Positions 6,505 to 11,093 of a stretch of DNA of 11,093 nt are shown here, in pieces. The stretch spans positions 1 through 11,093 of the forward strand of contig JAATVP010000097.1 of the NCBI GenBank assembly GCA_014523625.1, written 5' to 3'. The notes beneath the pieces are model-generated. The model was given only the letters and a program-made list of their open reading frames with translations. It did not search any database and was not told where the DNA came from. How positions within the stretch are numbered: the first letter of the stretch is position 1; the number at the start of each line of letters is the position of its first letter. The DNA comes from Nitrososphaerales archaeon TH5896. GTDB lineage: Archaea > Thermoproteota > Nitrososphaeria > Nitrososphaerales > Nitrososphaeraceae. The position numbers were made by a program, and so were the translations under genes.

Positions 6505-7536
6505 CTAGTCATAAGCTGACACGTTTTTAATATTCCTCCTTGAGAGCGAGATATTATAGGGGTAAAGGTCAATGCCAACAAACCGCCTTTTCAATTTTCT
6601 ACAAATAATGCCTGTAGTCCCTCTTCCTGAGAACGGATCCATCACCCAATCTCCTTGTTGTGTAGCAAATTTGACTATTCTCTCCACCAGCTCCTCAGGA
6701 AATATTGCAAAGTGCTCATTTCCATGGTGAGCCTTGGTAGCGATGTCCCACACATTCCCTGGATTCTTGCCTCTCAAATTGCATACTGCAAATATAGGAT
6801 AATGCTTGTGATCCCCAATCCTATTCCTTGTGGCATGACGTTTAAACTTTCGATAACATGTAGGACAGTATTTTTCGGGATCGTAGCCATATGCTCGTGC
6901 TATTTCACTAGTAGAAGGCAAAGTCTCCTTAGCTGGAGCAGATGTCCATTTTGTTATTTTTTCCATCACATGGGCAATTTTTTTCTTGTCTGGCAAAACT
7001 GGACCAAATTGTATCATATTTAGGGGTGGCACTTTATTTCGTCCCTCTCTTGCTTCATTTCCCTTGGTTCTTATCAAATCCATATTGGTAAAACAATTAG
7101 CACGCTTTGAGAAGAAAAGTACGTATTCATAAGCCTGGGAGAAATTAACATGAGACCCTGAAGCGATGTAGTTTCTCTTGTACCAAATAATGTCCTCACG
7201 AAGGATGTAACCTTCTTTGACTAAACCTGCAGTGAGACGATGAGGGATCAAGAGCTTACCATAATTTCGTCTACTGTCACCGATTACAACCCACAGACTT
7301 CCATCATCACGTAAAAGGCTCCTACATTTTGCTAATAACGTGATAAGCCGTTTAACAAAAGCGGAATCGGAGGATTCTCTACCAAGCTCCCTAACATCAT
7401 CCCCATATTTTCTGTGCTTGTAGTAGGGGGGCGAGGTGACTATAAGCCTATATTTTTTTCTTTGATCAGGTAGCAGTGAAAGTTGATCGATAATAGTGTC
7501 CGCATCTCCCTCAATGAAGTATGGATCCCGCTCCAT
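6505..7536 (-). CDS. DNA methyltransferase, beta class (N4-cytosine or N6-adenine), apparently orphan
   Basis: The enzyme transfers a methyl group from S-adenosylmethionine to a base in a specific DNA sequence. Catalytic motif IV, TSPPY (34-38), comes first. The SAM-binding motif DPFSGRGTTG (300-309) and GIDL (321-324) come near the C-terminus. This order (catalysis, target recognition, SAM site) defines the beta class. GNVWDIATKAHHGNEHFAIF (260-279), before the SAM site, is typical of such enzymes. TSPPY occurs in both N4-C and some N6-A enzymes, so the base is not settled. The region between, about 150-255, is the target-recognition part and contains CPTC (224-227) with further His and Cys residues (His234, His243, Cys252) that could form a small zinc finger. 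At 343 residues the enzyme is complete. No endonuclease gene flanks it, so it may be solitary and serve regulation or self-marking. ATG 7536 is the first possible start in frame. Confidence 0.93.
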   Translation of the reverse strand: MERDPYFIEGDADTIIDQLSLLPDQRKKYRLIVTSPPYYKHRKYGDDVRELGRESSDSAFVKRLITLLAKCRSLLRDDGSLWVVIGDSRRNYGKLLIPHRLTAGLVKEGYILREDIIWYKRNYIASGSHVNFSQAYEYVLFFSKRANCFTNMDLIRTKGNEAREGRNKVPPLNMIQFGPVLPDKKKIAHVMEKITKWTSAPAKETLPSTSEIARAYGYDPEKYCPTCYRKFKRHATRNRIGDHKHYPIFAVCNLRGKNPGNVWDIATKAHHGNEHFAIFPEELVERIVKFATQQGDWVMDPFSGRGTTGIICRKLKRRFVGIDLYPYNISLSRRNIKNVSAYD

Positions 7537-7878
7537 CAGAGTTTCTAATGATTTGCCTAGAAAATCAAGTTATCCTTTCATACTAAATCAAATGATGGAA
7601 ACAGATGAAGATGGTTTCTGTTGCGATCTTCTAGAACAGGGTTCGTAGACAGTAGCATCATCTAAGCGTGCTGGAATAGGAAGTCTTGAGTGGGCATATA
7701 TCGCAAAAAACTTGTTAGAGGCATTTGTCAAATGGCCTTTCATGATAACGCAGCTCTTTGAATTTAATATTTATTCAACTTCTAAACAAAAACGAAATAT
7801 CGTCATCCGTTTCTGCGCTCTATGACGCGATGTTCCATAACCTTGCCTTATTTTAGCTAAAGATAAAAGTGAACCCCC

Positions 7879-7904
7879 TCGAATTGAGCAGATACACAAT
7901 TCGA
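7879..7904. repeat. Inverted repeat TCGAATTG / CAATTCGA
   Basis: The 8-base arms are perfect, with a 10-base spacer (AGCAGATACA). It lies about 90 bases upstream of the tRNA gene. It could be a stem-loop or a two-half-site operator with one helical turn between half-site starts and about 18 bases centre to centre. Confidence 0.45.
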
Positions 7905-7962
7905 TAGAAGAATTTACTAATTATGATCGATATTTATGATGTTGAATTTTCAGACAAATAAA

Positions 7963-7971
7963 GATATATTA
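7963..7971 (+). promoter_or_regulatory. TATA box of the initiator tRNA gene
   Basis: GATATATTA is centred about 26 bases upstream of the first tRNA base (7993), exactly where an archaeal TATA box is expected if transcription starts at or just before the mature 5' end. Confidence 0.65.
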
Positions 7972-8011
7972 TCTCATCTCTGATGCATTTTTAGCGGGGT
8001 GGGGAAGCCAG

Positions 8012-8032
8012 ATTCTCCAAGGAGAAGGTTAG
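8012..8032 (+). other. tRNA intron 1, 21 nt, D-loop (between positions 18 and 19)
   Basis: The insert folds into a canonical bulge-helix-bulge. Central helix: AGCC (8006-8009) with GGTT (8027-8030), with one G-U. Bulges: AGA (8010-8012) and AGG (8031-8033). Intron stem: TTCTC (8013-8017) with GAGAA (8022-8026) around a CAAG loop. Cutting after the second base of each bulge removes 21 nt and rebuilds the conserved D-loop. The outer helix is the tRNA D-stem itself, reached across a few unpaired bases. Confidence 0.85.
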
Positions 8033-8067
8033 GTTATCCCGGCGGGCTCATAACCCGCAGAGCGGTT

Positions 8068-8097
8068 ACTTGTTACGTTCACACGTACATGCCGTAA
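8068..8097 (+). other. tRNA intron 2, 30 nt, T-stem (between positions 52 and 53)
   Basis: Central helix: GCGG (8062-8065) with CCGT (8092-8095), with one G-U. Bulges: TTA (8066-8068) and AAG (8096-8098). The intron stem spans 8069-8077 and 8084-8091 with a T-T mismatch, one bulged T and a TTCACA loop. Cutting after the second base of each bulge joins GGTT to G, giving the T-stem GGTTG that pairs with CAACC. No outer helix of note is present (relaxed bulge-helix-bulge), as is common for non-canonical introns. Confidence 0.85.
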
Positions 8098-8170
8098 GTT
8101 CAAATCAACCCCCCGCTACCATGTATTCACAATATTGACGGTCACATATTTTGTGCATAGCTTGTCGGTT

Positions 8171-9562
8171 TCAGTAATCCTCCGCCAGCCCTAGGTTTTT
8201 AGAGAACCACGGAGACCACATTTTTATTTCCAATGTATTCTCCATATTCTTCTCGATTCCATAGCGATGAATGGGCTTAGTTAAATGCCTGTGAGCTTTA
8301 GGAGTAGGAACAATAAGATTAGTTTGTATCATTCGAGTTTTTGGAATCAGGATCTTTTTAGCATCTCTATTTCGAAGACCGCATTTCCGGCAACGGAACC
8401 CTTTATTCGTTCCTTCTGATTTCATCCGTTTCTTGCAGATTATGCAGATGGGGTTAGCAGTTTCAAAGATTTCGTTGGCCACTAACACTTGCAAATATTC
8501 TATATTTAGAGTTCTAAGATGTTTCGAACTGGGCTTCCTAACACCAAATCCTATTTTTATGACGTCCCCCACTTCTAGTTTGGATGCAAAGTTTACCATA
8601 TCTGTTGGTTCGTAGACTGCAGCATTAACAACTGCACCACTGGAATCCCTAACGCTGAACAGTGCATGGCCTCCTTCAATTACCGTAGGCCTTGAATCAA
8701 CTTTGCATTGGCTGAAACCGGCTGTGTAACATTTAATGTCTGTGAATCCAACCTCATTTTGAAGATGCTGATTCGTGCCCTGATTTGTTCTAAACACCAT
8801 GTGTCCTTCAAGTTCCTCGCTAATCTGTAGGTTTCCGAGAGCAAAAGATACTACCTCCGCACTTTCACCTCTGATCCCACAGAAAACAGGATCTGGGCCA
8901 TGAGGAAGAATTAGAACCCTATGGTGTGCCTTATCGTAGTTATTAAAAGTGTAAGGAAACGTTTCTGCGTCAAGTTGAACTACCTTTGCACTGTCAAGTC
9001 TTCGGACTGTTCCACATCTTTCCTGTTTTCTATAGGCCACAGCTTCGAAAGTGTGGTCTTCATGCAGTAACGTACCAATAGCCGCCATAGATCCAACTAA
9101 TCCTTGTCCATTTCCATCTATGAAAAAGCGAATCTGATGACGCGCAGCTAAGTCTTCGGCAGTCTTTCTGCTAACTACATCGTATAATGCTTTACGAGCA
9201 AAACATTGGATACTGTATGGTATTGTTTCCCCGCAGAAGACCGCTATTCCAGGATTAGCGCCAGTTGCAACAAGGTTTTCCTTATGAACCAAATCCATTA
9301 TCCTGTCCAAAACATCTTCATGATGTGAAGTTCTGAATCTCAGACACACAGCTCCATTGCCTCTAGTTTTCCAGGGAATATTTGGATTCAACCTGATAAG
9401 CAGTGGATAGTCAACAAATTCAATACTCTTGTTATTCAAAAGGTAGTCCGTAATCCTATACGCAGCATGAGTAGTGCACTTTCCTTGTGTTGAATCTGTG
9501 TCATCTAGCCCAACATGAACTACTGACGCCGACTTTACAGAAGATTTAGTGGAAACCTGCAT
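8171..9562 (-). CDS. tiaS: tRNA(Ile2) 2-agmatinylcytidine synthetase TiaS
   Basis: TiaS uses ATP to attach agmatine to C2 of the wobble cytidine (C34) of tRNA-Ile2 (CAU), so that it reads AUA instead of AUG. It is essential in archaea. The 463-residue protein begins with the signature HVGLDDTDSTQGKCTTHAA (16-34), the kinase-like TCKD domain. A ferredoxin-like middle domain follows, with FFIDGNGQGLVGSMAAIG (146-163). An OB-fold-like part comes next (about 285-365, VIEGGHALFSV, GDVIKIGFGVRKP). A zinc ribbon has Cys373, Cys376, Cys391 and Cys394. Length is a little over the usual 420-440 owing to the basic C-terminal tail after the ribbon. ATG 9562 is preceded by about 15 residues before the conserved start; no clear Shine-Dalgarno. 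It is convergent with the initiator tRNA gene, 49 bases away, and divergent from thrC. Confidence 0.96.
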   Translation of the reverse strand: MQVSTKSSVKSASVVHVGLDDTDSTQGKCTTHAAYRITDYLLNNKSIEFVDYPLLIRLNPNIPWKTRGNGAVCLRFRTSHHEDVLDRIMDLVHKENLVATGANPGIAVFCGETIPYSIQCFARKALYDVVSRKTAEDLAARHQIRFFIDGNGQGLVGSMAAIGTLLHEDHTFEAVAYRKQERCGTVRRLDSAKVVQLDAETFPYTFNNYDKAHHRVLILPHGPDPVFCGIRGESAEVVSFALGNLQISEELEGHMVFRTNQGTNQHLQNEVGFTDIKCYTAGFSQCKVDSRPTVIEGGHALFSVRDSSGAVVNAAVYEPTDMVNFASKLEVGDVIKIGFGVRKPSSKHLRTLNIEYLQVLVANEIFETANPICIICKKRMKSEGTNKGFRCRKCGLRNRDAKKILIPKTRMIQTNLIVPTPKAHRHLTKPIHRYGIEKNMENTLEIKMWSPWFSKNLGLAEDY

Positions 9563-9692
9563 TTCTCATGTGCCCAAGGTTATGTTCTTGATTCAATATC
9601 TTGCGATTTATATCTACTTCTGATTATCATGCACACGGTTACCAGAGCACTGAATTTGTCCTCGAAATTTCATCGAAGATTTTTTGCAATAA

Positions 9693-9713
9693 AAATAGTG
9701 TCTCTTACTATTT
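9693..9713. repeat. Inverted repeat AAATAGT-GTCTCTT-ACTATTT
   Basis: Perfect 7-base arms with a 7-base spacer lie mid-way in the tiaS/thrC divergent region. It could be an operator or a stem-loop; a G-T pair can extend the stem inward by one. Confidence 0.4.
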
Positions 9714-9736
9714 ATGAGAAAATCACTATCTGATGA

Positions 9737-9814
9737 CAGTATAATACTAATTCTCACAGCAAATTTATTATTTGGATTAATATCTCCGTGAGTAGCAAAG
9801 TTCAGTATTACTAA
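9737..9814 (+). repeat. Pair of related palindromic repeats upstream of thrC
   Basis: CAGTATAATACTAA (9737-9750) recurs as CAGTATTACTAA (9803-9814), identical except for loss of two central bases. Each copy is itself symmetric (AGTAT-A-ATACT and AGTA-T-TACT). Starts are 66 bases apart, about six helical turns, so two bound dimers would sit on the same face of the DNA. The second copy ends 53 bases before the thrC ATG, just upstream of its likely TATA box. Confidence 0.45.
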
Positions 9815-9867
9815 ACTTATTGTTAGAGATCCTTATTTACACCGTTAATCGATATAGCTTGATTCTT

Positions 9868-11093
9868 ATGGGTACTGTAAGATGTCTTAAGTGTAGGGAA
9901 TGTAATAGAGAATATGAACCAGAATTTAGATATATCTGCGAGGATTGTTTTGGCCCTTTAGATGTAGAATATGAGATCAATTCTCCCCTAACAAGAGAGT
10001 TATTTTCAAGGAGGCATGAGAAGTCATATTGGCGATACTTTGAACTCTTACCAATTGCAAACAAAAATAACATTATTAGTCTAGGTGCGGGATTCACTCC
10101 GCTCCAACTAGCAGATAGACTAGGAGAACAGATTGGAGGCTTGAAGAACATATTCATAAAGAACGATTCTGTCAACCCTACATATTCATTCAAAGATAGA
10201 CCGGCTGGCGTTGCAGTATCTAAGGCGAAAGAAATTCGGTTAAGAGCAGTCGGTTGTGCATCTACTGGGAATCTAGCTTCAGCGACAGCCGCACATGCTG
10301 CCAAGGCTAAGTTGCCATGCTATATTTTTGCACCCTCTGATATTGAAAGAGTAAAAATCTCTCAAGCATTGTCATATGGTGCAGAATTTGTTGCAGTAGA
10401 CGGCACGTATGATGACGCCAACAGAGTTGCATCTGTAATTGGTGACTCCAAAGGTATTGGGATAGTCAATATCAATATGCGACCATACTATGTTGAAGGC
10501 TCAAAGACACTCGCCTTCGAGGTTGCAGAACAACTAGGCTGGCAAGTTCCAGATACTCTTATAATCCCGGTAGGTAGTGGAGCCATGCTCAACGCAGTTT
10601 GTAAGGGATTTGAGGAGCTCGAAAACTTGGGGTTGATAGATGATGTGTCAAAAATGAAAATTATTGCAGCTCAACCACACGGTTGTGCACCAATAGTCGA
10701 CGCTTTTAAAAGCAAGAGCAATGAAGTCAGGCCAGTAGAAAAGCCTGAAACGATAGCAAAAAGTCTGGCGATCGGCGACCCAGGCGATGGATTATATGTA
10801 CTTAGACGTCTTGCTCAGTATAATGGTATTGCAGAGGAGGTCACAGACGAAGAGATTGTGAATGGTATTCTGGCTCTTGCAAAGACCGAGGGGATCTTTA
10901 CAGAACCGGCTGGAGGTGTATCTGTAGCAGCGCTTAAAAAGTTGTTTCAGGATGGCAGGATTGATAAGGACGAAAATATTGTGTGTTATGTTACAGGTAA
11001 TGGACTTAAAGCGACTGAAGCAATTGTGGACGTACTTCCAAAACTAGATGCTGTAAAGCCAGATATACAGGTAGTATCGGCGCTAATTAGATG
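9868..11093 (+). CDS. thrC: Threonine synthase (3' end cut by window edge)
   Basis: The PLP enzyme converts O-phosphohomoserine to threonine and phosphate, the last step of threonine synthesis. The open frame gives 408 residues, close to full length for archaeal ThrC. An N-terminal zinc ribbon carries Cys6, Cys9, Cys12, Cys24 and Cys27 (RCLKCREC and YICEDCFGPLDVEY). The fold-type II PLP domain follows: substrate loop LGAGFTPL (72-79), PLP Schiff-base lysine Lys109 in TYSFKDRPAG, ASTGNLASATAAHA (131-144), the phosphate-binding loop PVGSGAML (234-241), and EPAGGVSVAALKKL near the end. ATG 9868 has no Shine-Dalgarno and may be leaderless. Only in-frame TTG codons lie upstream. It is the first gene of its unit here; what follows is outside the window. 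Confidence 0.96.
   Translation, partial: MGTVRCLKCRECNREYEPEFRYICEDCFGPLDVEYEINSPLTRELFSRRHEKSYWRYFELLPIANKNNIISLGAGFTPLQLADRLGEQIGGLKNIFIKNDSVNPTYSFKDRPAGVAVSKAKEIRLRAVGCASTGNLASATAAHAAKAKLPCYIFAPSDIERVKISQALSYGAEFVAVDGTYDDANRVASVIGDSKGIGIVNINMRPYYVEGSKTLAFEVAEQLGWQVPDTLIIPVGSGAMLNAVCKGFEELENLGLIDDVSKMKIIAAQPHGCAPIVDAFKSKSNEVRPVEKPETIAKSLAIGDPGDGLYVLRRLAQYNGIAEEVTDEEIVNGILALAKTEGIFTEPAGGVSVAALKKLFQDGRIDKDENIVCYVTGNGLKATEAIVDVLPKLDAVKPDIQVVSALIR

Larger units (their letters stand above)
7537..7992. other. 456-base intergenic region with hairpins and the tRNA promoter
   Basis: No convincing gene lies here. A 57-codon stop-to-stop frame (7652-7825, plus) lacks a start signal and a recognisable product. 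Visible structure includes the A/T box near 7580 (possible methyltransferase promoter), a palindrome TTTAGCTAAA around 7853-7862, an 8-base inverted repeat at 7879-7904 and the tRNA TATA box at 7963-7971. Confidence 0.55.
7993..8121 (+). tRNA. Initiator tRNA-Met (CAU) with two introns
   Basis: Acceptor arms AGCGGGG (7993-7999) and CCCCGCT (8111-8117) pair fully, with an A1-U72 pair, discriminator A and an encoded CCA (8119-8121). The D-stem is GGGA/TCCC (8002-8005, 8037-8040). The anticodon stem GCGGG/CCCGC carries three consecutive G-C pairs next to the loop CTCATAA (anticodon CAT at 8049-8051). A1-U72 and the GGG/CCC stem are hallmarks of archaeal initiator tRNA. The D-loop and T-stem are each split by an insert. 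Removing 8012-8032 and 8068-8097 gives the D-loop AGCCAGGTTA, with G18-G19 restored, and the T-stem GGTTG/CAACC with loop TTCAAAT. The mature RNA would be 78 nt including CCA. The alternative, tRNA-Ile2 (also CAU), is disfavoured by the initiator features. A TATA box lies 26 bases upstream. Confidence 0.93.
9563..9867. promoter_or_regulatory. Divergent tiaS/thrC regulatory region
   Basis: This 305-base A/T-rich region must hold both promoters. Toward tiaS, the minus strand has AGATATAAATC at 9605-9615, giving a leader of about 20 bases. Toward thrC, CTTATTTAC at 9832-9840 lies about 30 bases before the ATG, fitting a leaderless transcript; TTTATTATTT near 9763-9772 is a second candidate. It also carries a hairpin and a pair of related repeats. 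Confidence 0.5.

Noticed and set aside
6479..6510. Excellent Shine-Dalgarno (GGAGGTGATG) followed by start codons on the plus strand
   Set aside because: The ATG after it is followed at once by TAA, and the next ATG gives only four codons. No gene can start here.
7590..7630. Possible C/D-box guide RNA (ATGATGG, GATGAAG)
   Set aside because: C-like boxes are present but no CTGA D box sits at the right distance, so the K-turn cannot be supported.
7652..7825. 57-codon open frame on the plus strand before the tRNA
   Set aside because: It runs stop to stop, its first ATG leaves only about 27 codons, it has no ribosome-binding site, and the translation matches nothing recognisable.
7993..8121. 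Reading the tRNA as tRNA-Ile2 (CAU), the substrate of the neighbouring TiaS
   Set aside because: The A1-U72 pair and three G-C pairs at the base of the anticodon loop are initiator features, and the mature sequence matches archaeal initiator tRNA throughout.
9837..10304. 155-codon minus-strand ORF over the start of thrC
   Set aside because: It lies antisense to the clear zinc-ribbon and PLP motifs of threonine synthase, so it is a shadow frame.
1..11093. CRISPR array, complete insertion sequence or defence operon
   Set aside because: No regularly spaced direct repeats, no transposase with flanking inverted repeats and no nuclease partner for the methyltransferase could be found.

Overview
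The window looks archaeal, most likely from the Thaumarchaeota/Nitrososphaeria. It carries the archaea-only GatD/GatE amidotransferase, an archaeal-type NMN adenylyltransferase, TiaS (the agmatidine synthetase for archaeal tRNA-Ile2), and an initiator tRNA interrupted by short bulge-helix-bulge introns. Starts are often without a clear Shine-Dalgarno, and TATA-like boxes precede several genes. I cannot place it below class level from sequence alone.

Layout. Positions 1-3306 (minus strand) hold gatD-gatE, an overlapping pair whose gatE runs off the left edge. Positions 3307-3647 have no intact gene but contain what looks like a decayed plus-strand gene, possibly the N-terminal part of a tyrosine recombinase. 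Positions 3648-4046 (minus) hold an unrecognised 132-residue protein. The 470-base gap that follows has a dyad, a hairpin and a tiny ORF. nadM lies on the plus strand at 4517-5080. It converges on a zinc-dependent alcohol dehydrogenase gene (5294-6412, minus), which has a perfect 12-base palindrome beside its TATA box. A beta-class DNA methyltransferase (6505-7536, minus) follows, with no restriction partner visible. The 456-base gap 7537-7992 ends in a tRNA promoter. An initiator tRNA-Met (CAU) gene with two introns lies at 7993-8121 (plus). tiaS (8171-9562, minus) and threonine synthase (9868 to the right edge, plus) diverge from a 305-base regulatory region with repeats.

Themes. The main theme is translation: GatDE makes Gln-tRNA-Gln, the initiator tRNA starts translation, and TiaS recodes the other CAU-anticodon tRNA so that it reads AUA. 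NAD synthesis and threonine synthesis are housekeeping metabolism. The DNA methyltransferase, the alcohol dehydrogenase and the decayed stretch are the accessory-looking parts.

The strongest unusual signal is the tRNA. A 21-nt intron in the D-loop and a 30-nt intron in the T-stem each fold into a bulge-helix-bulge. Excising both, with cuts after the second base of each bulge, restores a textbook archaeal initiator tRNA. I saw no CRISPR array, complete insertion sequence or defence island.
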